Of a DNA stretch of 64,000 nt, positions 40,089 to 49,763 are shown in pieces. How positions within the stretch are numbered: the first letter of the stretch is position 1; each line of letters starts with the position of its first letter. The notes under the pieces were generated by a model that saw only the letters and a program-made list of their open reading frames with translations, did not search any database and had not been told where the DNA came from. Source of the stretch: Chryseobacterium gleum (GTDB lineage: Bacteria > Bacteroidota > Bacteroidia > Flavobacteriales > Flavobacteriaceae); the NCBI GenBank assembly GCA_945881885.1, contig CAMCVI010000005.1, forward strand, positions 62,001-126,000, in the 5' to 3' direction. The position numbers and the translations under genes are program-made.

Positions 40089-41102
40089 TTACATTTTTCC
40101 AACTAAAGTTTTCAAATACACCTTCATATCTAAAAACTCAAAATCAATGGCGTTTTTAATTTTAATTGTATCATGTGTTTCCAAATTATATAACGCGTTT
40201 ATGTTAGCTTTTGTAAGCATTCTTTTTCTGAAAAACAGGGTTGCGAAAATAAATTCAAAGATTCTAATTATTTGCAATTGCCACTTCTTTATTTCAAATT
40301 TTGGGGTTTTTACTTTTTTGCCATTCTGAACTTGTTTCAGAATCTCTGCAATGCTATCAAATAATTCTTTGTAAGTTACATCTTCGGCAACTAAAATAAA
40401 ACGTTCGCCTGAAATGTTGCTTTTCATCAGAGTTGTCATCGCTTTTATGACATCTTCTACAGCCACAATTCCTAGTTTGCCAATTGTATAAAATAATTGT
40501 CCGTCTTTGATATTTTTGATGAGTAAAGAACTGCCTTCTGTTGGAAATCCATTCCCGAAAATTACACCCGGATTGACAATTACAACATCCAATCCTTCGT
40601 GAAAACCACGCCAAACTTCCATTTCTGCGCCAAACTTTGAAATAGAATAATCGCTTCTTACGGTTTCGTTGTTTCTTACTGTTTCTTCATTAATAATTAA
40701 ATTTTGTTCTGTTCCGTTTCCTAATGCTGAAATAGAACTCACATAGCATAGTTTTTTTACATCAGAAGTTAAACTGCAATTTACCACATTTGCTGTTCCA
40801 ACAATATTATTTTGGTATAGTTTGCCCTCATCTTTTGGATTAAATGAAACTAATGCGGCACAATGATATACATTAGAAACGTTTGTAAAAGCAGTTTCAA
40901 GAGCAGGAATATCTAAAATATCGGCATTAACCCAATCGATTTTTTCAAATTGAGGAAGCTTGTTTTCTTTTTCAAATAAATTTTTAATGTGTTGTAGTTT
41001 TTTCTCCGATCTATATATTGCACGAATGGCATTCTCTTCTTGTGAAAGTTGCAATAATAAATGAAAACCAACTAAACCTGTTCCGCCTGTAACTAATATC
41101 AT
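40089..41102 (-). CDS. NAD-dependent epimerase/dehydratase (SDR) family protein
   Basis: MILVTGGTGLVGFHLL, YSISKFGAEMEVW, VVIVNPGVIFG. Confidence 0.9.
   Translation of the reverse strand: MILVTGGTGLVGFHLLLQLSQEENAIRAIYRSEKKLQHIKNLFEKENKLPQFEKIDWVNADILDIPALETAFTNVSNVYHCAALVSFNPKDEGKLYQNNIVGTANVVNCSLTSDVKKLCYVSSISALGNGTEQNLIINEETVRNNETVRSDYSISKFGAEMEVWRGFHEGLDVVIVNPGVIFGNGFPTEGSSLLIKNIKDGQLFYTIGKLGIVAVEDVIKAMTTLMKSNISGERFILVAEDVTYKELFDSIAEILKQVQNGKKVKTPKFEIKKWQLQIIRIFEFIFATLFFRKRMLTKANINALYNLETHDTIKIKNAIDFEFLDMKVYLKTLVGKM
40322..40345 (-). repeat. REP-like repeat copy inside the epimerase CDS
   Basis: CATTCTGAACTTGTTTCAGAATCT; minus strand encodes ILKQVQN. Confidence 0.75.
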
Positions 41103-41206
41103 TTTGTAAAATTAGTGAAAAATTGAAAAAATAAGTAGCTTCTAATAAAGAAAAAACCAGTATAAATAATCTAAAATTCGCATTTCTAAAACTCAAAAAT
41201 TCGCAC

Positions 41207-41214
41207 TATATTTG
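41207..41214 (+). promoter_or_regulatory. Putative -7 element TATATTTG upstream of asnS
   Basis: Exact TAnnTTTG match 27 nt before ATG. Confidence 0.5.
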
Positions 41215-41241
41215 CAGTATAAATGAATTTTACGAAAAATT

Positions 41242-42690
41242 ATGAAGCACATCAGAATTATAGATTTATTAGAAAACACAAAAACGTTACAAGAAGTCAA
41301 CGCAAAAGGTTGGGTAAGAACTTTTAGAAACAATCAGTTTGTTGCGTTAAATGATGGTTCAACACTTAATAATATTCAGTGTGTGGTTGATTTTGAAAAC
41401 ACACCTGAAGAAACGCTAAAAAGGATTACTACTGGCGCAGCTATTTCTGTGACTGGAACTTTAGTAGAAAGTCAAGGTGCTGGACAAAAAGTTGAAATTC
41501 AAGTAACTAAACTAGAAATTCTAGGGGATTCTGATGCTGAAAAATTCCCAATACAACCCAAAAATAAACCAAGTTTAGACTTTTTAAGAGAAAATGCCCA
41601 CTTGCGTACCAGAACTAATATGTTTGGTGCCATTATGCGAGTGCGTTCTACATTGTCTTTTGCAGTGCATAAATATTTTCAAGAAAAAGGTTTTGTGTAT
41701 GTAAACACACCAATTATTACAGGTTCTGATGCGGAAGGTGCTGGAGAAATGTTTCAAGTTTCGGCTTTGCCTTTTGATAATACGCCAAGAACAGAAGACG
41801 GAAAAGTAAACTATAAAGAAGATTTTTTCGGTAAACAAACCAATCTTACGGTTTCTGGGCAATTAGAAGCAGAAACGTATGCGATGTCTTTAGGTCAAGT
41901 GTATACTTTCGGACCTACTTTTCGTGCGGAGAATTCAAACACATCTCGTCATTTGGCAGAATTTTGGATGATTGAGCCAGAAGTAGCTTTTAATGAATTG
42001 GCTGCGAATATGGATTTAGCGGAAGATTTTATTCAAAATGTAATAAAATATACGTTAGATAAATGTCCTGAAGATTTAAAATTCTTAGAAAATCGTTTAT
42101 TAGAAGAAGAAAAGAACAAACCACAAGCGGAACGTAGTGAAATGGCTTTGTTGGAAAAATTAAATTTCGTTTTAGAAAACAATTTCAAACGTGTTTCATA
42201 TACCGAAGCTATTGATATTCTTAAAAATTCGAAACCAAATAAAAATAAAAAATTCCAATATTTAATAGACGAGTGGGGTGCCGATTTACAATCAGAACAC
42301 GAACGTTTCTTGGTAGAAAAACATTTCAAATGTCCAGTAATTTTGTTTGATTATCCAGCCAAAATTAAAGCATTTTATATGCGATTAAATGACGGAACCG
42401 AACCAGGAAAAGAAACTGTACGTGCTATGGATATTTTATTTCCAGGAATTGGAGAAATTGTTGGAGGTTCGCAACGTGAAGAGCGTTTAGATGTTTTAAT
42501 CGAAAAAATGAAAGCATTAGGTATTGATGAAGAAGAATTATGGTGGTATTTAGATACCAGAAGATTCGGTTCAGCCGTGCATTCAGGTTTCGGATTAGGT
42601 TTTGAAAGATTGGTATTGTTTGTTACGGGGATGACTAACATTCGCGATGTAATTCCGTTCCCAAGAACACCAGATAATGCAGAGTTTTAG
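41242..42690 (+). CDS. asnS: Asparagine--tRNA ligase
   Basis: [68 protein letters not shown]. Confidence 0.96.
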   Translation: MKHIRIIDLLENTKTLQEVNAKGWVRTFRNNQFVALNDGSTLNNIQCVVDFENTPEETLKRITTGAAISVTGTLVESQGAGQKVEIQVTKLEILGDSDAEKFPIQPKNKPSLDFLRENAHLRTRTNMFGAIMRVRSTLSFAVHKYFQEKGFVYVNTPIITGSDAEGAGEMFQVSALPFDNTPRTEDGKVNYKEDFFGKQTNLTVSGQLEAETYAMSLGQVYTFGPTFRAENSNTSRHLAEFWMIEPEVAFNELAANMDLAEDFIQNVIKYTLDKCPEDLKFLENRLLEEEKNKPQAERSEMALLEKLNFVLENNFKRVSYTEAIDILKNSKPNKNKKFQYLIDEWGADLQSEHERFLVEKHFKCPVILFDYPAKIKAFYMRLNDGTEPGKETVRAMDILFPGIGEIVGGSQREERLDVLIEKMKALGIDEEELWWYLDTRRFGSAVHSGFGLGFERLVLFVTGMTNIRDVIPFPRTPDNAEF

Positions 42691-42784
42691 AAAGTAGGTT
42701 CGATGTTTAGTTGTTTATTTGTTTAGCAGTTTTTTTCAACGACTTAACAAATAAAAGATTAAACACATAAACCAAAAAGACAAT

Positions 42785-44257
42785 ATGCTTAAACACAGTT
42801 TAAATTTCAAATTATCACAAAAATTATCGCCTCAACAAATACAGTTGATGAAGTTGATTCAATTGCCTACGCAAGCTTTTGAGCAACGTTTGCAAGAGGA
42901 AATGGTTGATAATCCTGCTTTAGAAGGAAGTTTAGACGACAATACAGAATCTTTAGAGGATTATAATGACACTTCAAATGATGAAGACAGTTATGACGAT
43001 TACGACAACGACCAAATTGATACTGGCGACATTAATATTGATGAATATTTAAGCAATGACGATACGCCAGATTATAAATATCAAAGTAATAATTATAGCG
43101 ATGACGATGAAGACCGAACGCTGCCTATGGCTGCACAAATTAGTTTTCATCAAGATTTAATAAACCAATTAAACACTTTTATTCTTTCAGAAAACGACAG
43201 AGAAATTGCTGAATTTTTGGTTGGAAGTATTGAAGATTCTGGTTATATCAGAAGAACCATTCAGGATATAGTTGATGATATGGCTTTTACGCAAGGCGTT
43301 TACACCGATGAAAAAACGGTTGAAAAAGTCTTGCACATTGTACAACAACTAGAACCTTCTGGGGTAGGCGCTAGAGATTTACAAGAATGTTTATTGATTC
43401 AATTAAAACACAAAACCCCAACGGAATCGGTTAATTTAGCAATTACATTAATCGACAAACAATTTGATGCGTTTACCAAAAAACATTACGATAAATTACT
43501 ACAAAAATTTGATTGTTCCAAAGAACAATTAAAAAAAGCCATTGAAGAAATTGAAAAATTAAATCCAAAACCGGGTGGAAGTTATGATAGCAATAGTAGA
43601 ATTGTGGAACATGTAGTGCCAGATTTTACCATTCGTATTGTAAATGGCGAATTAGAATTACTTTTGAACGGCAGAAACGCACCAGAATTACATGTGTCAA
43701 AAGACTATCAAGAAATGTTACAAACGTATAAAGTTTCAAACGATAAATCTAATTCACAGAAAGATGCAGTGCAATTTATCAAACAAAAATTAGATTCTGC
43801 CAAATGGTTCATTGATGCCATCAAACAGCGTCAAGAAACCTTGTTTGTTACCATGAACGCCATAATGTATTTTCAACAAGAATATTTTTTAGAAGGCGAA
43901 GAATCAAAACTAAAACCAATGATTCTAAAGGATATTGCTGAAATGATTGGTTTAGATATTTCAACTATTTCTCGAGTTGCGAATAGTAAATATGTTGATA
44001 CACCATACGGAACAAAATTAATTAAAGAATTCTTTTCTGAAGCAATGAAAAACGATCAAGGAGAAGACGTTTCTACCATTGAAATCAAAAATATTTTAGA
44101 ACGCGTTATTGCAGAAGAAGACAAAAGCAAGCCATTGCCAGATGAGGATTTAGCAGCTATTTTAAAAGAAAAAGGATTTCCTATTGCAAGAAGGACTATT
44201 GCCAAATACCGAGAACAATTAGATATTCCGGTAGCCAGATTGAGAAAAAAAATGTAA
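42785..44257 (+). CDS. rpoN: RNA polymerase sigma-54 factor
   Basis: QKLSPQQIQLMKLIQLPTQAFEQRLQEEMVDNPAL, ARRTIAKYREQLDIP RpoN box. Confidence 0.95.
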   Translation: MLKHSLNFKLSQKLSPQQIQLMKLIQLPTQAFEQRLQEEMVDNPALEGSLDDNTESLEDYNDTSNDEDSYDDYDNDQIDTGDINIDEYLSNDDTPDYKYQSNNYSDDDEDRTLPMAAQISFHQDLINQLNTFILSENDREIAEFLVGSIEDSGYIRRTIQDIVDDMAFTQGVYTDEKTVEKVLHIVQQLEPSGVGARDLQECLLIQLKHKTPTESVNLAITLIDKQFDAFTKKHYDKLLQKFDCSKEQLKKAIEEIEKLNPKPGGSYDSNSRIVEHVVPDFTIRIVNGELELLLNGRNAPELHVSKDYQEMLQTYKVSNDKSNSQKDAVQFIKQKLDSAKWFIDAIKQRQETLFVTMNAIMYFQQEYFLEGEESKLKPMILKDIAEMIGLDISTISRVANSKYVDTPYGTKLIKEFFSEAMKNDQGEDVSTIEIKNILERVIAEEDKSKPLPDEDLAAILKEKGFPIARRTIAKYREQLDIPVARLRKKM

Positions 44258-44286
44258 CTTTTTCAAAACTATTAAATCTGTTTCAA

Positions 44287-44898
44287 TTGTTTGTAAAACA
44301 TCTTTTAAAACCGTTTTCTTATATTTTTCATCCGATATTTATATCAATTTACGGAGCAATATTGTATTTTTTGTTTACAGCAAACACCAATTATTTGTCC
44401 GAAATATATTTGTCGTGTATTCAAATTTTTATTCTTACCGTTCTTTTGCCCTTAAGTTTTTATTCGTTATTAAAAGTTTTTAAAAAAATACAATCATTTA
44501 CAGAAGCCACTCTTGAAGAAAGAAGATTACCAATTTTTATTCAATTAGTATTGGTGTATTTATTATTAAAATTCACGCTTTTAGAAACGCATTTCCCAGA
44601 ATTATTTAAGTTTTTTCAGGCTGGATTTATAAGTGCTTTTTTAGTTTTTATTTCTGTAATGTTAAGGTTTAAAGCTAGTTTGCATATGATAGGTTGTACT
44701 TCATTGGCTGTTTTTGTGTTGATGTTTACTAGTTATTTAGCAATACCAGCACTTAATACTGTAGCTTATTTAATACTTTGTATGGGTTTTGTAGCCTCCT
44801 CAAGATTATATATGAAGGCTCATACACCGATAGAGTTGATTGTAGGAATAGTTATAGGAGGTTTGCCACAAATTTTGGTTTGGTTTTACAATATATAA
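44287..44898 (+). CDS. Integral membrane protein, PAP2-like (degenerate)
   Basis: Five to six predicted TMs; C-terminal SRLYMKAHTPIELIVGIVIGG resembles the SRxxxxxHxxxD PAP2 C3 motif; TTG start. Confidence 0.65.
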   Translation: MFVKHLLKPFSYIFHPIFISIYGAILYFLFTANTNYLSEIYLSCIQIFILTVLLPLSFYSLLKVFKKIQSFTEATLEERRLPIFIQLVLVYLLLKFTLLETHFPELFKFFQAGFISAFLVFISVMLRFKASLHMIGCTSLAVFVLMFTSYLAIPALNTVAYLILCMGFVASSRLYMKAHTPIELIVGIVIGGLPQILVWFYNI

Positions 44899-45524
44899 AA
44901 GATAAAACCAACATTAAAATTACTCATTTTAGAACCTTCTTTAAAAATTGGATTTATACCATAATAAATGTATGGGTTCCAGGTATTAAAACCAACAGAA
45001 ATATAGGCGCCGTATTGCAAACGATTTATTTCATCTAAAATAGATTCTTTTGTATTTTCTGTTGTGGATTCTAATTTTGAATTAAACACATAACTTGTTT
45101 TAAATCCAGTGTAAATTCTCCAAAAACTGTGACTATTTGGGGTAGCATTTCGCCATCTGATTTCTAAAGGAAAATCAATAGTGTGCGATGAAATTATAGT
45201 TCGGATGTTATCAGTCGTATTGTTTTCAGTAGCGCTAACAATTTCTACAGAATTTATAAACTGTTTGATATTATTGTACGAATAGCCAATACCTGGAGCA
45301 ATTGCCCAATGCCTGTTTTTAGAAATGGGAAAATCTCTCAAAAAGCCAAAAGTAATTCCTGGAGAAAATGAAAATTGCTTAAAGCCATCTGGCCGATTTT
45401 GTATTAAATTATAACTTAAAGAGGCATAAAATTGATCTTCTCTGTAAAGCGAATCAATTTCAATTGGTTTTATTTCTTGTGAGAAACAAAAAAAGGGAAT
45501 CCATAAAAAAAATAATATTTTCAT
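44886..45524 (-). CDS. Outer-membrane beta-barrel (PorT-like) protein
   Basis: Signal peptide; alternating beta strands; RDFPISKNRHWAIAPGIGYSYNN, FPLEIRWRNATPNSHSFWRIYTGFKTSYVF. Confidence 0.7.
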   Translation of the reverse strand: MKILFFLWIPFFCFSQEIKPIEIDSLYREDQFYASLSYNLIQNRPDGFKQFSFSPGITFGFLRDFPISKNRHWAIAPGIGYSYNNIKQFINSVEIVSATENNTTDNIRTIISSHTIDFPLEIRWRNATPNSHSFWRIYTGFKTSYVFNSKLESTTENTKESILDEINRLQYGAYISVGFNTWNPYIYYGINPIFKEGSKMSNFNVGFIFYIL

Positions 45525-45571
45525 GTGTAAAAGTAATTGTTCTTTAAGTTTCTAAAACCACAATAGTTTAG

Positions 45572-45656
45572 CAGAGAGGAAGGGATTCGAACCCTCGATA
45601 TGTTGCCATATACACGCTTTCCAAGCGTGCGCCTTCAGCCACTCGGCCACCTCTCT
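45572..45656 (-). tRNA. tRNA-Ser (anticodon GGA), CCA not encoded
   Basis: Minus strand AGAGAGGTGGCCGAGTGGCTGAAGGCGCACGCTTGGAAAGCGTGTATATGGCAACATATCGAGGGTTCGAATCCCTTCCTCTCTG: complete cloverleaf with class II variable arm. Confidence 0.96.
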
Positions 45657-45660
45657 AGTT

Positions 45661-46698
45661 TTAATCGTTCATCTCGCCTCGTAAAGGTGTTTCAAAAATA
45701 GTCTTAAAAACCGAGTTAGCCACGTTTTGTCCTAACAAATACATTAATTTTGTTATTGCTGCTTCAGTTGTGATATTTTTTCCAGAAATTAAACCAATTT
45801 CTTTTAATCTTGTGCTGGTTTCATAGGCACCCATTAAAACATTTCCGCCGCTACATTGTGTTACATTTACAATGTGAACACCACGTTTTATAGCATTTTC
45901 TATTTCATCAATAAACCAATTTTCCATTGGAGCATTTCCCGATCCGTAAGTTTCTAATACAACGCCTTTTAATTTTGGCGTGTGCAAAATTGCATGCAAA
46001 ATGTTTATGTTTATGCCTGGGAATAATTTTAAAATTAAAACATTGTTATCAAAATTAGTATTGACTTTTAATTTATTGGATTTTTTTTGTTTTAATAAAA
46101 CTTCGTTATTTATGTTTAAATGCACGCCAGACTCTACCAGTTCTGGAAAATTTGGTGAAGCAAAGGCGTTAAAATGTTCGGCGCTTATTTTTGTAGTTCG
46201 GTTTCCTCTATATAATTTATACTCGAAATATAGTGAGACTTCCTGAATAACAGGTTGCCCTTTTTCTTGCAAAGAAGCAATTTGAATGGCAGTTATAAGA
46301 TTTTCTTTTGCATCTGTACGCAAATCGCCTATTGGTAATTGCGAGCCAGTAAATACTATTGGTTTATGTAAATTTTCAAACATAAAACTTAATGCTGATG
46401 CGCTGTAAGACATAGTATCCGAACCGTGAAGCACAACAAAACCATCAAATTTTTCGTAATTTTCTTCAATAATTGTAGCGGTCTTTTGCCAATCTGAAAT
46501 TTGCATATTGGACGAATCAATTGGTTTTTCAAATGAAACAGTTTCAATATTGCAATCTAATAATTTAAGTTCTGGAATGCCGTTTAATAATTTTTTGAAA
46601 TCGAAAGCCTTTAGTACTCCAGAATCAGCGTCTTTAATCATACCGATTGTGCCACCAGTATAAATTAATAGGATATTTGCCTTTTGATTTGGTTTCAA
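45661..46698 (-). CDS. ansA: Type I asparaginase
   Basis: ILLIYTGGTIGM, GFVVLHGSDTMSYSASALSFM. Confidence 0.94.
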   Translation of the reverse strand: MKPNQKANILLIYTGGTIGMIKDADSGVLKAFDFKKLLNGIPELKLLDCNIETVSFEKPIDSSNMQISDWQKTATIIEENYEKFDGFVVLHGSDTMSYSASALSFMFENLHKPIVFTGSQLPIGDLRTDAKENLITAIQIASLQEKGQPVIQEVSLYFEYKLYRGNRTTKISAEHFNAFASPNFPELVESGVHLNINNEVLLKQKKSNKLKVNTNFDNNVLILKLFPGININILHAILHTPKLKGVVLETYGSGNAPMENWFIDEIENAIKRGVHIVNVTQCSGGNVLMGAYETSTRLKEIGLISGKNITTEAAITKLMYLLGQNVANSVFKTIFETPLRGEMND

Positions 46699-46699
46699 T

Positions 46700-47827
46700 T
46701 TATTTGTAATTTAATTTATTAATTACTGGATTAGCATACATGGCTAAAAAACTTTCTTTCATTTTATTGTCATCTGCATTTATTCTTAACTCTAATCTAC
46801 GCTCAAATAGTTGCTTTTCTTTTTCTGTATAATTATCTGCATACTTAATTGTTTCATGAAGTAAATCGTATGCAATATAATTTGTAGGCCAAAGTTTGTA
46901 GGACTGCAAAATAGAATCGTCAATAACTTGTGCTAAAGCTGACATTTGCTTGTTTGTATTAGTTGTTTCTTGAGAAATCAAATCTAATTCTTGATCTAAA
47001 ACATCACCAATATGAATATGAATGTGTTTTTTTTGTCCTATAATTCCGCTTAAAAGGGTAATAAAATCTTCATTTTTTTCCTTGGTATAAATTTCGTCGT
47101 TAGCTTCAGCCATTAACTGAGGAATTTTTAAAGCATCAGTTGGGTCATATTCGTAGGAAATAGATACAGGAACAATCTTTATTTTTTTAAAGAAATCCAT
47201 GTTGTTTTTTTCATCGGAAGCCATGGCAATCATTTTTAAAACACCAGAATGTGTGGCGTCATTTCCATCCTTAGTTCTGCCTTCACGATGCGCAATCCAT
47301 ACCGAACGATTTTCTTTCGACACCAAACGATACATGTATTCTGATAGTAATTTAGAGCTTTCTAATAATTCTCGTGGAGATAGATTTCTTTGCACTAAAA
47401 AATTTCTATTCAGTTTGGAAAGCATCAGTAAAAAATCTTTTTTAACTAAATTATCTCCAATAGCAGAGGCAGTCATTACCAAGCCATGTTCGTGTAAGCA
47501 TACGTTTAACAAACAGGTGTCTAAAATAATATCTCTATGGTTTGATATAAAAAAATAAGATGTATTTGGCTCCAATTTTTCAAATCCAGATGTGGTTAGT
47601 CCGTCAGAACTTTTTTCTAATATTTTTTTTATGGCGTGGTACGCAAAATTAATTTGAAAATCTCTTATAGAATGTGTACGAAGCAATTGCTCTTTCCAAA
47701 CGGATTCCTCAGTATTTGGATACGCAAAATCCACCAATGCTTTCATCATAGGATGATGCAGAGAAGCACGAATGGCATCATTTACTTCTGCATCATAATA
47801 AGGACGTATTTTATCAAATTTCGACAT
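46700..47827 (-). CDS. 1-acyl-sn-glycerol-3-phosphate acyltransferase family protein
   Basis: SYFFISNHRDIILDTCLLN, VWIAHREGRTKDGND. Confidence 0.85.
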   Translation of the reverse strand: MSKFDKIRPYYDAEVNDAIRASLHHPMMKALVDFAYPNTEESVWKEQLLRTHSIRDFQINFAYHAIKKILEKSSDGLTTSGFEKLEPNTSYFFISNHRDIILDTCLLNVCLHEHGLVMTASAIGDNLVKKDFLLMLSKLNRNFLVQRNLSPRELLESSKLLSEYMYRLVSKENRSVWIAHREGRTKDGNDATHSGVLKMIAMASDEKNNMDFFKKIKIVPVSISYEYDPTDALKIPQLMAEANDEIYTKEKNEDFITLLSGIIGQKKHIHIHIGDVLDQELDLISQETTNTNKQMSALAQVIDDSILQSYKLWPTNYIAYDLLHETIKYADNYTEKEKQLFERRLELRINADDNKMKESFLAMYANPVINKLNYK

Positions 47828-47883
47828 ACTTTATTTTAAGCTACAAAAAAACGAAAAAAATAGGAATTATACGTTATCAAATT

Positions 47884-48651
47884 TTAAAAACCGAAGACAT
47901 CTTTACTGTTTTGTGTGGTAATTGCCGCTATATCTTCAATTGGCAACTCATAAATTTCTGATAATTTTTCAGCTATTACTTTAATATAACTACTTTCATT
48001 GCGTTTTCCTCTATACGGCACGGGTGCTAAATAGGGCGCATCGGTTTCTAAAACAATATTTTTGAGGTCGATTTCTTTTAAAAATTGATCTATTTTTCCG
48101 TTTTTAAATGTTGCCACACCGCCAATTCCTAATTTCATCCCGCAAGAAATGGCTTGCTTAGCTTGGTTGAAATCGCCAGTAAAACAATGGAAAATTCCCC
48201 ATAATTCTGCCGACTTTTCTTGTTCTAAAATTTCGAATACTTCATCAAAAGCGTCTCTGCAATGAATATTTATGGGTAATTTGTATTGTTTGGCGAGTTG
48301 AATTTGCTTTACAAAAACGTCTTGTTGTTGTTTTAAAAACGATTTTTCCCAAAACAAATCGATGCCAATTTCGCCAATTGCTGCAAATTTTCTTTTTGCC
48401 AATTCGGTGATTACATGCGCCAGTTCCTCTTCGTAATTTTCTTTTACATAACAAGGATGTATTCCCATCATTAAAAACACATTTTCTGGATATTGAGTTT
48501 CTAAACCATACATTTTCTGAGTATAACTACTATCTATTGATGGCACAAAAAGTCTAGAAACGCCTAAATCAATAGCACTTTGAATCATTTTTTCTCTGTC
48601 TTCATCAAATTCTTCAGAATATAAATGAGTATGTGTATCTGTTAAAATCAT
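47884..48651 (-). CDS. tatD: TatD family hydrolase
   Basis: MILTDTHTHLYSEEFDEDR, AIGEIGIDLFW, NIHCRDAFDE, LETDAPYLAP. Confidence 0.95.
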   Translation of the reverse strand: MILTDTHTHLYSEEFDEDREKMIQSAIDLGVSRLFVPSIDSSYTQKMYGLETQYPENVFLMMGIHPCYVKENYEEELAHVITELAKRKFAAIGEIGIDLFWEKSFLKQQQDVFVKQIQLAKQYKLPINIHCRDAFDEVFEILEQEKSAELWGIFHCFTGDFNQAKQAISCGMKLGIGGVATFKNGKIDQFLKEIDLKNIVLETDAPYLAPVPYRGKRNESSYIKVIAEKLSEIYELPIEDIAAITTQNSKDVFGF

Positions 48652-48660
48652 TTTATTTAT

Positions 48661-49641
48661 TTAATAAACCATTAAATTACAACCTCTTATGTCAGAATTG
48701 TCAAATCTTCCTAATACTTCAAAAGTCATATTGTGTTGTTTTTTCCCTAAATCTTGTGTAGCGATAAACGAACAAGAATTAATATTCGCCAAATCAATTA
48801 CATTGATGCCACCTGTTTTTCCGTTTTCAACATATTGTAACGCGTCTTCCGTATCTCTTATCAGTACATCCATCCATAAAGGACATTCAAAAATCCCTTT
48901 TCCTAAAGAGTAAGCTTGCGATAAAAGTTCGGTCATTCCGTATTCTGAATGTATGGTGTTTACTCCAAATCCTTCGCAAAGTGTTTGGTGTAGTTCTTCT
49001 CGAATGATTTCTTTTCGTTTGCCTTTCATGCCACCAGTTTCCATTATGATGGTGTTTTTTAAATTGAATTTTTTGTATTCAATTAGGTCTAATAAAGCAT
49101 AAGTAACCCCAATTAATAACACATTTTGACCTTCATTTTCAAGTTCAATAATTTTATTAGCAAGTTGTTCCAGATTATTTAAATAAAATCCACTGTCTTT
49201 ATGATTACATTTAGTAATCAAATCGTTAACCATATAAATTAAAGAAGAACCGTTTCTTTCTAAATAGGATGGAAGTAACGCTAAAACACAATATTCTTGA
49301 ATATTCCCGTAAAATTGAGCGAAAGCTAAGGTATAGCTATTTTCGTATAAAGAAATATCTGTAACAAAATGTTGGCTAGTAGTTGCTCCAGAAGTTCCGC
49401 TACTAGTAAAAATAGCTTGAGCTTGTTCAAAATTTGAGACAATTGTTTCAGATTTAAAAAATTGTATCGGTAAAAACGGAATGGCATTTATTTGCTTGAC
49501 ATTACTTGTATTTTTCCCTAAATGATTACAAAATGCTTGATACACTTTGTTGTTTTCGTATTGGTAACGAAAAACCTTTAAAGTAATTTTTTCAAATTCT
49601 TTTTTAGAGGAAATAGCAAAAATATCTTCTTGTGAAATCAT
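48661..49641 (-). CDS. LuxE-like acyl-protein synthetase / acyltransferase
   Basis: IPFLPIQFFKSE, IFTSSGTSGATTSQHFVTD, TGGMKGKRKEIIREEL, SEYGMTELLSQAYS; start at MISQEDIF. Confidence 0.85.
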   Translation of the reverse strand: MISQEDIFAISSKKEFEKITLKVFRYQYENNKVYQAFCNHLGKNTSNVKQINAIPFLPIQFFKSETIVSNFEQAQAIFTSSGTSGATTSQHFVTDISLYENSYTLAFAQFYGNIQEYCVLALLPSYLERNGSSLIYMVNDLITKCNHKDSGFYLNNLEQLANKIIELENEGQNVLLIGVTYALLDLIEYKKFNLKNTIIMETGGMKGKRKEIIREELHQTLCEGFGVNTIHSEYGMTELLSQAYSLGKGIFECPLWMDVLIRDTEDALQYVENGKTGGINVIDLANINSCSFIATQDLGKKQHNMTFEVLGRFDNSDIRGCNLMVY

Positions 49642-49698
49642 GATACAAAAGTAGAAAAAGAATATTAGTTGCAAGTATCTTTTCTGATTTTAGGGTAT

Positions 49699-49731
49699 AA
49701 AAAAAGCACCAATATTGATTGGTGCTTTACT
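49699..49731. terminator. Intrinsic terminator downstream of the T9SS protein gene
   Basis: AAAGCACCAAT-attg-ATTGGTGCTTT. Confidence 0.75.
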
Positions 49732-49736
49732 TATTT

Positions 49737-49762
49737 GTCATTCTGAACTTGTTTCAGAAAAT
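49737..49762. repeat. REP-like repeat copy (GTCATTCTGAACTTGTTTCAGAAAAT)
   Basis: Shares CATTCTGAACTTGTTTCAGAA with copies at 39999 and 40322. Confidence 0.75.
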
Positions 49763-49763
49763 A

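Noticed and set aside
39914-40102. 62-aa minus-strand ORF (MEKCNLKNLIKFVNLNLFQIPKFQNNKILKQVQNDKTQ...)
   Set aside because: It is a translation of the frr terminator, the word array and the REP-like doublet; not a gene.
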